From Crocodylus rhombifer (taxonomy: Eukaryota > Chordata > Crocodylia > Crocodylidae), in contig JAVSML010025216.1 of the NCBI GenBank assembly GCA_038503035.1, positions 487,574-551,573 on the forward strand: a stretch of DNA of 64,000 nucleotides. The letters are read 5' to 3'. This document shows, piece by piece, positions 35,143 to 47,066 of this stretch (its first letter is position 1; each line of letters begins with the position of its first letter). The notes under the pieces are model-generated. The model saw only the letters and a program-made list of their open reading frames with translations. It searched no databases and was not told the DNA's origin. The position numbers and the translations under genes are program-made.

Positions 35143-36094
35143 TGTAAGGGAGGGTCTAAGTGACCCTGTTACTGGCCTCAATCACCACTGGACCCCTCCT
35201 GAGTACCCTTAGTCACAGTCCTGCCCCCGCCCTGGTTAGTTGGCCCTCTCAGCCTGCTAAGAACCTGTAGCCTTAAAGGTAAATTTCATGACTCCATTCC
35301 TTCCCTACACTATGCTCCAAGCCTTGCAGGTGTTCTCTCTCTTAGTTGCCTCTTTATACACTTGGCTTCCATGGACCTTTGGACCTCCCTTACACAGAAC
35401 TCCTGGCCCTCCTAGTCACACATGCAGCCCCTCCTCTGAGCTTGTGAACCCCTTGATCTGGCTCTAAGCCCTTTTCTGGGTTTGGGGGCCACTCTGGCCC
35501 AACTCAGCCCTTCTCTGGGCATGTGGACCCTCCAGTCCAGGTCTCAGTCTTCCCCTAGGCTCCTGGACCCCTTTCTGAGCCCTGCTCTCAGTCTGTGGGC
35601 TCCTGGGTTACCTGTTCTCCAAGTAGGCCTTGAACTTGCTGCAGCATGGCTCAAGGCTAAACTACTGGTGCCACTTAAATAGAAACAAAGATGCATCTCA
35701 GCTCTCTGGCAGACACCTCAAACCCTCTCTGGGTTTAACATACAAAGGTCACCTAGTTTTTCTGTGCCCAAGTTTCCAGGCCCGCAGAGCTGTCTACATA
35801 AATCCAAATCCCTTCAGGAGTTCTGCTGCCAGGAGCACATCTTTCCCTAACTTTCCCTCCCTTCTTTTTTTTTTGTTGGTCACACACCATTGCCTGGCCA
35901 GCTTTGTTATTTTCAGCTTCTCCTGACCTCTGTGTTCTGCAGATCTTATAAAGAGGGAGTTTGGCCTATCACCGCCAGCCAGCTACCTCACTTCTACTTT
36001 CACAAGGAATAAATCAGATCCCCAAGACACTCTCATAGCTTTTCAGACAGAATCGGAGTCTGTGTTGTCCTCCAAAGTCATGATCATCCCTGAA
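35143..36094. mobile_element. LTR-like element (LTR-C)
   Basis: Begins TGTAAGGGAGGG and shares with LTR-A and LTR-B the block CTCCATTCC, CCCTACAC, then CCAAGCC/TGCAG (about 35291-35330). TATAAAG occurs near 35948 and AATAAA near 36009 on the plus strand. The right end is not defined because CR1 copy 2 follows directly. The open frames are compositional. Confidence 0.4.
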
Positions 36095-37780
36095 AGGCCC
36101 AAGGGCAACATTGGACCCCTGCTAAATGAGATGGGGCAACTGACAACTGACGCCCAGGAAAAAGCTAACTTGCTAAATGGGTACTTTGTGTCAGTTTTTC
36201 ACCAGTTCCATGGGACGACCCTGCCCACTATGGGTTAGGGAGGCTCGGGCAAGGGAGGTTCCTTGCCCTCCATCGAAGCTGACGTCATGAAGGAACACCT
36301 TGACAGGCTGGATACCTTCAAGTCAGCCGGCCCTGATGGGTTACACCCAAAGGTACTCAGGGAGCTGGCGAGCATCATAGCTCAGCCCCTGGCACAGATC
36401 TTTGAGAGGTCTTGGTGCTCTGCAGAAGTGCCCGATGATTGGAAGAGGGCCAACGTCATGTCTATCTTCAAGAAAGGGAGGAAAGTAGATCTGGCAAACT
36501 ACAGGCCATCAACCTGACCTCTATCATGGGAAAAGTCTTGGAAAAGATCATCAAGGAGAACATCCTTAACAGATTAGCTGAAGGCAATATAATTTCCTTT
36601 TATGACCAGGTGACTTATCACTTGGACAAGGGGGAAGAGATCAACGTTGTATACCTCAACTTTAAAAAAGCCTTTGATCTGGTATCCCACGATCACCTCT
36701 TGGCTAAACTGGCTAATTCCAGCCTTGAGGTCACCATGATCCGCAGTAGGACCCAGAGGGTGGTGGTCAATGGGAGCCAATTGTCTTGGTGCGCTGTGAC
36801 CAGTGGGGTCCCATAAGGCTCTGTCCTACCGCCTATACTGCTTAACATCTTCATCAATGATGTGGACATTGGTGTCAGAAGCGGACTGGACAATTTTGCT
36901 GACGACACTAAACTCTGGGGTAAAGCATCCATACCTGAGGATAGGAGGGTGATCCAGGCAGATCTGGACAGACTCAGCAAATGGGCGGATGAGAACCTGA
37001 TGGTGTTCAACACCAAAAAATGCAAGGTTCTCTACCTTGGGAGGAAAAACCTGCACCATGCTTATAGGCTCGGTAGGGCTACACTGGTTAGCACTACAGA
37101 TGAAAGGGACTTGGGGGTCATGGTTGACCACAAGATGTACATGAGCCTTCAATGTGATGCTGAGGCTAGTAAAGCGAGCAAAACGCTGGCTTGCATCCAT
37201 AGATGCTTCTCAAGCAGATCCCGGGACGTCATTCTCTTGCTGCACTCAGCCTTGGTGAGGCTGCAGCTGGAGTATTGCATCCAGTTTTGGGCTCCACAAT
37301 TCAAAAAGGATGTGGAGAAGCTTGAGAGGGTGCAGAGGAGAGCCATGCACATGATCAGAGGTCAGGGAAACAGACCTTATGATGAAAGGCTGAGAGCAAT
37401 GGGGCTATTCAGCATAGAAAAGCGCAGGCTCAGGGGTGATCTGGTGGCCACCTATAAATTTATCAGGGGTGCTCATCAGGATCTGGGGCACGTCTGTTCA
37501 CCAGAGCCCCCCAAGGGATGACAAGATCAAATGGTCACAAACTCCACTGTGACCAATTCAGCCTGGACATAAGAAAGAACTGCTTCACTGTCTGAGCCCC
37601 CAAGGTTTGGAATAGACTGCTGCCGGAGGTGGTTCAAGCACCCATTTTGAATGCCTTCAAGACACATTTGGATGCTTATCTTGCTGGGATCCTATGACGC
37701 CTACTGACTTCCTGCCCCTGGGGCAGGGGGCTGGACTCGATGATCCTCTAGGGTCCCTTCCAGCCCAAATGTCTATGAAA
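36095..37780 (+). mobile_element. CR1 LINE copy 2, 5'-truncated
   Basis: A plus-strand CR1 closely related to copy 1 at 6148-8300. Homology starts at GGCAACATTGGACCCCTGCT and ends at the terminal TCTATGAAA near 37780. It contains the start of the RT through the C-terminal domain and 3' UTR. Two internal deletions and at least one frameshift relative to copy 1 are visible. Confidence 0.9.
36120..37690 (+). pseudogene. CR1 ORF2 reverse transcriptase pseudogene (copy 2)
   Basis: RT remnant. An early TAG interrupts the frame near 36236 (PTMG then stop). Then PSIEADVMKEHLDRLDTFKS runs to KVDLANYRP, where a frameshift (about 36510) moves into the frame ending at 36816. Relative to copy 1, 18 residues are missing after AEGNI, including the GFVAGRSCLTNL block, and about 7 after TMIR. 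A TAA follows SGVP. The last segment (36862-37521) keeps the catalytic FADD at 36895-36906 and runs to ALVRLQLEYCIQFWAPQFKK and SPEPPKG. The C-terminal NGHKLHCDQF segment continues in another frame, with a TGA after CFTV. Not functional. Confidence 0.9.
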
Positions 37781-40700
37781 TACTGTCTGCAAATGCCTTG
37801 AAATGAGGAAAGAGTGCCCTAATTTGGCCCCCTCTACATGTGCAGGCAAAGATGTAATGGGATCTAATACACTATTCACTCAATCTCACCTCCTGCCACA
37901 ACACACATCCAACTCTTGTGGCTCTTAGAGGTGAAACTGGGCAGTTCTGCACCTGGTATGGCAGTGGTGCAGGGGGCATTGTCTGCTCCCAAGCTGGTGA
38001 TGGCACAGCTGCTGCAAGGCAGAAGGAGCAGCTGTTATTATTGTATGCCCCACCCCCCAGACAACTTTGCACTCAAAGTGGTGGTGTCCTGGTTGCCACC
38101 CCCCTCATAGTTAACCTACTGTTTTAAGAATGCCTTTTAAGGTAAGGATCCCTTACCTACTTCCATCCTTCTTCTCTCAAGGTTACCTTGCCAGGGCCTT
38201 AAATCTCTACTGTTACTTTCTGTAGGTTGCTTCCTTGTCCATTTGAACATTTCCAAAAGAAGAATCTAGCCTCTCTTCCCTTGGTTCAACCATACTTCCA
38301 GTGATGGAAAAGGCCCAGGGTGGTTTTAACATCCACAAATTCAAACAGAAAGGCCTAGGCACACTTGACTTCCTTCCAACAGTCTTGGATTTAGCTTCCA
38401 TATATGTATCCCAAAGGGAATGGGATTAAAAGTGGAAGTAGAAAAATCCCTAGGATCTTAAGCAGGGCAGGTGGGAATTGAAGACTATAAAGTTTTCAGC
38501 TATAAAACTTAAAATTATCTTTCTAGGAATAGCTATTTATTTGTGCAATTCCTAGATAATACTGAGAGATCACATTAAGATCCTGAAATTGAAGACCGAT
38601 GTAAGTAGCATGCTATCTATTTTTTGTAGCTAATGATAAACCACAAAGAAAATAGAGAGTAGACAAATATACTTCCTCTAGTAGGGATGGTTTGGAATGA
38701 ATTAGAGCCAAGCAACAGATACAACAATGTTTAAAATGATCAGATGCTTTGAACACCAGATCCTTGCTCAAACTCTTGCTTCTTACCAGTATGGGGGCAG
38801 AACAAAGGGCTTAGAAAGCTGGCACAAATGGTCAGTTAGAGGCTCTTATGATTTCAACAAATCCCTAGCTGTCTAAAGCTAACATAGTGAGCACCTATCC
38901 TACCCAGATGCTAGCTCAGGGTGTAGGAAGGCAGGAAGTATAGTGTACAGTAGTATAACCAAAGTTCTACAGTGCTATAATAAAGTGCCCTACAGTAGAT
39001 CAAACTTTAGAGGTCAAAGTTCAATGACATAAAGCAATTCTACTAAAAAATGTACTAGCACTTGGAAAAAAAGGAAAGCATACCACTACCTCCAAAACAG
39101 AAAAGCAATAAATAGCTTCTTTACAGCCTCTTCCCTTTGCTGGCACCCAGAATTTATTAGAAGCAGCTGAGGCTTAAGCTCTCAGTGACTTGCATGATCA
39201 CACGAAGGGGGTGGCACAGTGAAGGGAAAATATGAAACACATGCCTGAATTATATGCAAATTTGCATCTATGATCCAAGGAGATAATTCATTGCTGGTGA
39301 GGCTAATTTTAGCTCTACCAACCTTGTTTTAAGCAGTTGCCTATGTTTGTGCTGTTCAGGTTGTAAGTAGCTTCTATTTAAAGTTGTGATTTACAATAAA
39401 CATAGGATATGATTTAATCAGTTTGAAACAAATATTGGTAAGATTACTGGCTTCTGTATAGCTGTTGCTAGTACACTCAAATTATTCAACTTTACAAGGT
39501 ACTTTCAAGGCTCAAGTAAATGTTTTTGCAGTGGAAGTATTTAATAAACAAAATAGACTTTGTACATTTTTTGCGTATGTCACAGGCATAAAGTCTATTT
39601 GCAACAGGAATCAAACTGCAGAAATTCTAGGGATCTGAGAGCATGCCTATAAATTGTGCCTAGGGAGAAATGTACTGCACAGCTGACAAGCCGCTTCTTA
39701 TGTTACTGGATTCCAAAAGGGATGCAGTCAGTAGAAAGGCCCTGTGTAGTTTTGAGATTTTGCATGTTCCTATGGGAAAATGAGGCACTCAGCTGAACAT
39801 ATAAGTTCTTTAACAATATTATTATATAGTTATACAATAGTACCTAACTGCTCTGAAAGGAGCAATTGCTGTCAGCTGTGCTAAGAATGCATATTTTTAA
39901 AAAATCTATGTGCAGTTAAGGTGAATAAGAGAGGAATGTGGAGTATGATACTCATATGCTGCTCTTGAAGTCAGCCTTGCGCAGGGTCCGGTTAGTCAGA
40001 AAGTGCATAGATTCCTGAACAGTGTCATGTTGTTAGTGTTTATAGAGAGCTTTGTGTTTTAATGGGTTGAGTATCTTTTGGTCAGCAAGTCCCATCCTGC
40101 ATGATTATATTCCAGTAACTCCACATGATCAAGCAGACTTATTTTTCATACTTTATCACTGCCCAATAAATACTAAAAATTCCTGTGCAAGTCTTCAGCT
40201 TGTGTAAAATGGTGGTGTAGCTCTTCTGGCTTTCAGAGTTGTGCTGACTTACACCATTTGACACTCTAAACTTCCATTTTTTAGCTGTGTAATTCAGCCA
40301 AGTATCTGCATTTTAAAAGTGCGTATATTCCTCTCTCATGCTCTGTTTATATATAGGCAATTAAGGTATAGTGAGATCTCAGTTACTGGAACCTTAATAT
40401 ACAAACTCCAGCACACAAACTGTCCTAACTAATAAGCTGTCATAGTTTATCTTCTGTATTGGTCCCAATTCTAAGAATTCCCACATATCCAAATTAAATC
40501 AGAACTGCTGAAGCTATTTAAATAATTGGAATCCTATTGCCTTAAAAAATCATTTGGAAAGACATGCTTATCAACAAAACTAAGGTAAATTTAATAACAC
40601 AAAAAATTACTGTTAAAAACACTGAATATAAACAAGGATTCTCTTTCCAGATGTTTTTCTGGGCCTCTCCAATGGAATATATATCCAGCTGGGTGACTGA

Positions 40701-41898
40701 ACTGCTGGGGAATTTCTGAATCCAAATGGAACTCTGCTGCTTCCAACCCATTTCCCAGGGTAATGCGTTATATTGTATGCAACAAGAGTAATACCCACTG
40801 GGACTGTGATCAACCCACTCTTGAGAGAGGATCTCAGCAACCGAAAGCCAGGCAAAAGCAAGGAAAATATAAAAGAATAAGTTCCCCATGTAGAGCTCAT
40901 GTGAACAGATGCATCTCAGTTGTAATCAAGCTATATCAGTTTACATAAGGATTTGACCCTTTTGATTATATTTATATGCATCTGAAGACAGTCCAGCTTT
41001 TCTTTTGACTACGTGTATAGGGAATGAAGTAATAGTGAAACAGTTGACAACGAATGGTTACTTTCCAAGTGCATGATTATTACAGAACAGAAGAATTTCT
41101 AAGCAGTTTCCTGTTACTGACAAGCCATTTATTTATCAGCATATCTTTGCAGTCTTTAGATGGACATTTTATTGGTGTACACACAGTGGAAACTATAACC
41201 ATAGAGGAATAGTATCCAGAGATACAGACTCTCTCCAGTGTGCACTTCTCTCCTCTTGGTCAAAATTAAAAAAAAGTGTTTGCTGTGAAGAATAGCATTA
41301 GTAACATTTGGGAAAATACTGATGAAAACTATTCTGTCTGTTAGAAAAAATTATACTAAATATATGGTCATCAGCAGTAATAGACGATTCATGTCCCATT
41401 TAAGTTAAAGGAAAGATGATAGGATTTAAAACAGACTCCTAAAGTACCAAGTAGCAGTAACTGGACTGAGCTAATAATGATGTTTCCTAACCTTGCAGCA
41501 CATGACCTTCATTATGACAAAGTCTTTGGTAACATTTTTGGCCAGGCTGGGAAGAATGCTGGAATATTTAGGAGTGTCAGTGTATCACTCACAGCTTTAT
41601 ATAACATCATTTTTTCATACCCATTCTAAATCCAAATGCCAAATAATAGGTTGGTAATTTTGAGGGAGAGGACAGGCCAAAGACCAAATATGTTCTCATG
41701 CCTTGAGATAATACCCATGCCCCTCCCCTGGAAAAGAACTGAGTACCTTGTAAGTGAACTAAAGGAAGATTACAGCATTGCTATCCATATTTGATTTACA
41801 TGGGTCAATAATTGTAAAATTAAATATTGTAAAGAGTGCATAAATCTATGGATAGGCACTCTTTTATGTCTTTATAAGACAAAATGCATGAATTAATA
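37781..41898. other. AT-rich non-coding DNA
   Basis: No gene or bounded repeat recognised. The minus-strand frame at 40542-40889 (115 codons, hydrophobic ends) has no family resemblance and no splice context that I can support. Confidence 0.5.
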
Positions 41899-42529
41899 CC
41901 ATATTTATTTAAATATAAGATGACGTTTTTTCCCCCCCAAACAGTGTGGGGGAAAATCTCTTCATCTTACATTCTCATAAAAGGAAACATTAACATTATG
42001 ACACTATTCAGGAATCTGTGCACTTTCTGACTAATCGGACACTGTGCAAGGCTGACTTTAAGAGCAGTATATGAGTATCATAGTCCACATTTCTCTCCTG
42101 TTCATCTTAAATACATTACTTATCATTAAACTGCTGCCAAAAGCAGCTCAGTAATGGAAACCAACTATGAAGTTGATTACATGCAACCAACAGTGAGCAT
42201 GACAATAAAACATGCAAATTACCACAGGCATGTTTTTGTCAAAACCATTGTTTTCAAATTTGCCCCTCATTTCCATGTACTCAGGGAGAGCAGGGACTGA
42301 CAGTAAGTGGGGGAAGGGGCTGCAGGGGGAAAAATTTGGGGGGGACAGAGGGTAAGGGGGCCTTCCCCTGGATTTATTTTCCCTGCTGTAGTAGTGGGAA
42401 GGGGACAAATTCAAGACAAACGTCCAATAATTTGAATCTATACCTGGAAAATTATAACAAATTTATAAATTTTCCATATATAGAATTGAATTATGGGGAG
42501 GCGGTCATCTTATAGTTGAGTAAATACAG
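41899..42529. mobile_element. Mariner-like MITE, 631 bp, TA target duplication
   Basis: The 26-bp termini are inverted repeats matching at 21 positions: left CCATATTTATTTAAATATAA then GATGAC; right, read on the minus strand, CTGTATTTACTCAACTATAA then GATGAC. TA flanks both ends (41897-41898 and 42530-42531). G/C-run tracts (TTTTTTCCCCCCCC, TGTGGGGG) follow the left terminus. There is no transposase frame, so it is non-autonomous. The short frame at 42148-42414 is not recognised as protein. Confidence 0.75.
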
Positions 42530-43079
42530 TAGAAACATTACTGTCTTCTCTGAGGTTGTCAATCTAACGTTTTTCACAACCACTAAATGACAGGCTCATG
42601 CACAAAGAAAAAAATTCAATATGGGTGATATGTAAAACTACATGAATAGGTTTGGTGTTATCTAATGAGGAAGTGAGAGAGAACTTCCTTGATCCACATT
42701 TACAATGCTTCATACAGGACAAACAACAGCTAATGTTTAAGACTGCTGCACATTTAATTTGGTGATAAGTTTTTGTTCGAGTTAAATGTGAAAAAACCCT
42801 AACAAATACAGAAATTTATAAATTGACTTTAAATTAGTAAAATGTACCAGTGATGATTTAATTTTGCTAAGGCTGCAACATAAACAGACCAAATCAAGTC
42901 TAGTGTCCACCTGAGATCTGCTAAGTCCTCTATTTGGGAGCTCTATCTTGCACTTCCAGCCGGGAATGTGATGTTTGTTCTGTGTTTCCATTTTTTTTTT
43001 CTGTGACCGGTTATTGCCAGGTACTGCGAGGTTTTTAAATCATTATAGTACAAGGCTTACTTTTATCAGATGTACAGTA

Positions 43080-44087
43080 GGCCTGCGTGAAGCAGCTAGT
43101 ATTCCCTTCAGATTTGGCCAATTTGGGGAACAGTGATTCGATTCAGCGATTCAAATCACTGTCCCGAATTGATTCAGCTAAATCTGATTTTGAGATTCGG
43201 CAGCAGCTGAATCATCGAATCTCTGAATCACCCAGGCCCCATCCCCTGCCCACTCTCCCAGCCCGGCAATGGCTACCCTGCCTGCCCCAGCTCCCAGCAC
43301 TTGGCGGAAAAAAAAGCTCTGACTCACTGGGTGCTGCTAGGGCGGGGCAATCCCTGCTGCCCCCCACTGCATGGGGGGGATCTGCATGAGTCCCCCAGCC
43401 CACCCCTGCTCCCCTAGTCCCCCCCATGGCAGCTCTGCCCACAGTGGCTCCAGCCATTTAAGAAAAAAACAAAACAAAAAAACCCCCAGACTCACCGTTC
43501 CTGCTGCGGGGGGGCGATCCCCGCTGCTCCTCACTGCATGGGGAGCGCTGCATAAGCCCCTGAAGCCCCCAGGCCACTGCAGGAGTGGGGAGTCCTGGGG
43601 TTTTGGGGTTTTTTTTCTTAAAGGGCTAGAGCTGGGGTGGCCAGGACAGCTGTGGGGGGCCTGGGGGAACGGGGGGGGGGCCAGGGAGCTCATTCAAAGC
43701 CCCCCACCACAGCATGGGGCAGTGGGGGACAGCAGGGATCATCCCCCCCACCCGGCAACACCTGGTGAGTTTGGTATTTTTTTAAAGGGCCAGAAGCTGG
43801 GGTGGGCAGGGCAACCATGGGGGGGCTGAGGGAGCAGGCAGGAGATGGGATCCCATGGTCCCCTCCCCCTCCCCTTCAGCCCCTCATTTCCTGTCTCTAC
43901 TTACCAGCATGGAATCCAGCTCCAGCTCCCTGCTGCAGCCACCAGGGACTGCCTGAATCATTGATTCAAATTGATTTGGACCTTTTAATTGGTCCCTCAA
44001 TTCGATTCGGATTAGATTTGGCCACCGAGTTGGACCAAATCTCCTTCAAATTGAATCAGCACCCAAAGCATTTCACAGCTTGAATGA
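43080..44087. mobile_element. hAT-like GATTC-rich element with GC-rich foldback core
   Basis: Flanked by 8-mers GTACAGTA (43072-43079) and ACACAGTA (44088-44095) that differ by two transitions, an 8-bp duplication size typical of hAT. Termini are imperfect inverted repeats with GTGAA followed by GC. Many GATTCGATTC and GATTCAAATT words lie beneath each end (43130-43230 and 43955-44060). The 43240-43930 core is GC-rich and partly palindromic: blocks with CTCCAGCCATTTAAGAAAAA and GACTCACC recur in reverse orientation as GGTGAGTTTGG then TTTTTTTAAAGGGCC. No transposase is visible. Long frames in the core are compositional. Confidence 0.55.
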
Positions 44088-45411
44088 ACACAGTACAATT
44101 TGAAAAATGTCAGGATCACATGTTAGCATCATGTTTTTTGTTGATTTGTAGTTCCCAAATTACCATAACTTACAGAACTGGGTCTGTATTAAGTGGTCTA
44201 CTGAGAAGACAGCTGGTGCAGATAAGAAAATAAATAGAATTTTTTAAAAATTATTATTAGTCACAAATTGTGTGGGAACAGTTTGCTTTTCATAAAACAA
44301 ATTGTATTATTAAGATTTGCTTTCTTCTATTAGACTTATGATGTTTATATAAAGGTAAGTGACACAAAATGAGAAGTTAAGTTTTGCGTTTAAATAATGC
44401 ATGAAATAACTATCTTCTTTCACAAGATGAAGTCTGAAGACATACATGATGATAAGAAGATGACGTGTAGTCAGACCAATATAGCTTTCAACGTTTGCAT
44501 AAATGTTTGCTGACCTTCACGGTCACTTTTTGATTGCTTAGGCCTGTGTTGGAGAGATTGAATCCCTAAAGCCATAAACAAACAATTCATTGATTAATTC
44601 TTTTACACTTAATAAGTAACTTGTTCTTTTTTAACAGAATAAATATCACCCAATTCTTTGCAGATGGTGTTGGCTACAGAAATACCTTGACCTCAAATTC
44701 TAAGCAGAGCCTCACCAACATCTGGCTGCCCTATAATTCTTCAGCATCTGGCTAACCTGGTCATTTTGGGTTTCCCTCTCCTGCACGTATGCACACACAC
44801 TTCTTGTGCCTACTCCTAAGGTGTCTTAAGGAGGAGCAGGAGGTATATGGAGCAATGCTGCAGTCCAGAAATTTCTGCCTCTTGAATGCCTTCTTGGAAA
44901 CTATTGCCACTAAGCGTAATTGACAATTTGCCTCATATTACTCTAAATTATGTTGGGATCAGATCATCTTTGCCTTCCTTTTCTTTAGTGGCAAAGAACA
45001 GACTTCTGGCACCAATAAGATTTAACTTTTATGTGTTTAATTATTCTTCTTTTTGTCTTCTTGAGTAGAATTTAACTATTTCTGGTTTATTTTTATAGAA
45101 TCTGTTTTTATTTCTGACATTTATTTTTACATATTAGTCTTTTTTAATGGTTTTCAGATGACTTAACAGGTTACAACAAAATAATTAATAATGATAATTA
45201 TGTTTCACTTTAAAGACTCCATCCCTCCTCTTCCAAGTGAGTAGAAGCAGGAGAGTTCTTTAGTATATGTAATGAAGATCATGCCCTGAGAAACAATAAA
45301 AACAAACATGAATTTATTTCCTCCTATGAAGTTATACAAGACATGCCACAGTTGAAAAGGACAGATATGTCACCTTCTCTACATGTCTTTTAACTTTTCT
45401 ACTTTCCTCTC

Positions 45412-45431
45412 ATCCATCCATCCATCCATCT
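45412..45431. repeat. (ATCC)n microsatellite
   Basis: About five CATC/ATCC units. Confidence 0.85.
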
Positions 45432-45954
45432 GAGCTCCTCCCCTTCTTTATTATCCTGTTCTTCCTATTGCTACTTTTATTTAATCATTTAAAGTAACCC
45501 ACTCAGATTCAATACTGTGGTACATATCACTTCATCTCTTTTGTTAATACTGGTTCTCTCTAACAATATGTTGATCCTCAAGGTTGTGATAAAAATGCTG
45601 GGATGCTCCAGAGAGACATCTCTTGTTTATTTTAGTAAGTGCCTGCAATTAAACTTTAGTTTACTGATACTTGACAATTAAGCCTTTTCCTTCCTGCTTC
45701 ATACTTTCACTTCTGGGAGTACCTTATTTGGGAATTTTGTTTATGGTACAAAGAATGGGGAACACGTTACTACTTTGCAAGTAAAAGCTTTTGCAGGGAG
45801 GTCAGTAGCAAAGATTAGTCCCAAGAAGTCAGTTACTGAGCAATGACTCAGAAGATACTTGGCATGGGGGGTTGATAACTGAAGTTACAGAGCAAAATCT
45901 GCTAGTGCACTGAAACTGTAACTCTGGGCAAATAGACACTTATTACAGGGAGAG

Positions 45955-46065
45955 GCAGTTAGTTAGCTGTGTTAATCTGAAGCCAAGCAGAAGACAGGGC
46001 AGGATGGCAACTAACTAAGAGAGAGGCATAAGCTTTCTCAGGCAAAAGCCTATTTTGTCATATAG
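45955..46065. mobile_element. Probable Penelope-like element tail fragment
   Basis: TTAGCTGTGTTAATCTGAAG, then GACAGGGCAGGATGGCA and AGAGAGAGGCATAAGCTTTC followed by AAAGCC...TTTTGTCA, match the word order I recall from the terminal repeat of reptilian Penelope-like copies. No coding part is attached. Confidence 0.45.
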
Positions 46066-46503
46066 CAACCAGCGAAGTAAGTTGTTGCCTACAAATGCTC
46101 ATGCTTCTCTGAACCAGTTAGTCTTCAATGTGTCAGCCTGCCCTGGCTTCTTCAAGACGTCTGTTACAGGCCACCTAAACAAAGGTTTTAGCAGAAACAA
46201 CCCAGCAGATGGGGTGCATGGAAGTAATCAAAATAACCAAAAGCAGCTTCATTCAAGAAGCATTTTGGCTTTTCAACAGCGAGTTAAGCTTCCAGTTCAG
46301 TCCAAGCCATGAAACTGTCTTTTGTCTTTTTATAGTTTCCTGTGTTTCCTTCCTGGAGGAACAATTAGCCTCAACTGGCCCTGCATTATTCTCCCATGGG
46401 TGGGTTCCATGACAATCTCTGTATCTTTCTCCATTAGGTAGCTGAAGGCTGTCTGTGTCTTTACTACTGAAGTGCCAATGAGAGTTAACACTTGTTGAAG
46501 ATA

Positions 46504-47064
46504 CAGGCAGTCCTCAGACTTATGACACAATTGGTTCCTGAAAACCACATCTTAAGTCCAAACATTGCAACTCAGAACCAATGTTATAAATGAGGGATTG
46601 GCTTCTGAACCAAGGCCCAATACCCTATTTCCACCAAAAATACCCCAGAATTTTGTACTCGATCAATTATAGATGAGTAATAGAGCTACATTAATGTGCT
46701 TATATTGTAAATAGCAACCATATTGATTTGGGAGGGCTTCTTTGAGGTGACTTTGCTGGACTTTTTGAAAGGCTATTGGTTGGACTTTTTGAAAGGTTCT
46801 TGGCTGGAGTCTTCTCAGGAGTCTTGGCTGCAGGTTTTTCTGGAGTCTTGGCTGCTTTCTTAAAGAAAGTGTCCAAGGAAGTTTGGACAGATGTTCTCCA
46901 GGCTGATGAGCAACGTAGCAAACTTGTTCACTGGTGTGGCATCTCATTGGATCAAGCATTGTAAAGTCAAAATTGGTGTTGTAAAGTTGAAACAGGGTGT
47001 CAATTTATAAACGTTGTAAGTGCGAAATGTTGTAACTCGAAACTGTAAAGTCAAGGACTGCCTG
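46504..47064. mobile_element. Tigger/pogo-like DNA transposon remnant, 561 bp
   Basis: The left end CAGGCAGTCCTCAGACTTAT and the right end (minus strand) CAGGCAGTCCTTGACTTTAC share 11 exact terminal bases and then match with a one-base offset. TA flanks both ends (46502-46503 and 47065-47066). Such TIRs and the TA duplication are those of pogo/Tigger elements. Repeated AAGTCNAAA-like and TTGTAA words fill the right subterminal region. Inside lies a minus-strand transposase C-terminal remnant, so this is an internally deleted copy rather than a pure MITE. Confidence 0.85.
46700..46921 (-). pseudogene. Tigger-like transposase C-terminal remnant
   Basis: The minus-strand frame has TSVQTSLDTFFKKAAKTPEK. 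The motif TIQTSLD-x-FFKK is characteristic of the C-terminus of Tigger/TIGD transposases, after the DDE catalytic domain. It continues as a Lys-Pro-rich tail of degenerate KTPEK, KTPAK and KSPAK repeats, ending KSPQRSPPKS. The DNA-binding (CENP-B-like) and DDE domains are absent, so the frame cannot encode an active transposase. A parallel frame (46663-46959) translates the same DNA out of register. Confidence 0.7.
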
Positions 47065-47066
47065 TA

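Larger units (their letters stand above)
44096..46503. other. AT-rich non-coding DNA
   Basis: No gene recognised. Contains an (ATCC)n run and a probable Penelope-like tail, listed separately. Confidence 0.5.

Noticed and set aside
40542..40900. 115-codon minus-strand frame with hydrophobic ends
   Set aside because: No family resemblance, no CpG or promoter context, and an alternative frame overlaps it. Probably chance in AT-rich DNA.
43087..43829. Frames of 100-152 codons in the GATTC-rich element core
   Set aside because: Pro/Gly/Ala-rich translations of GC-rich inverted repeats; no transposase motif.
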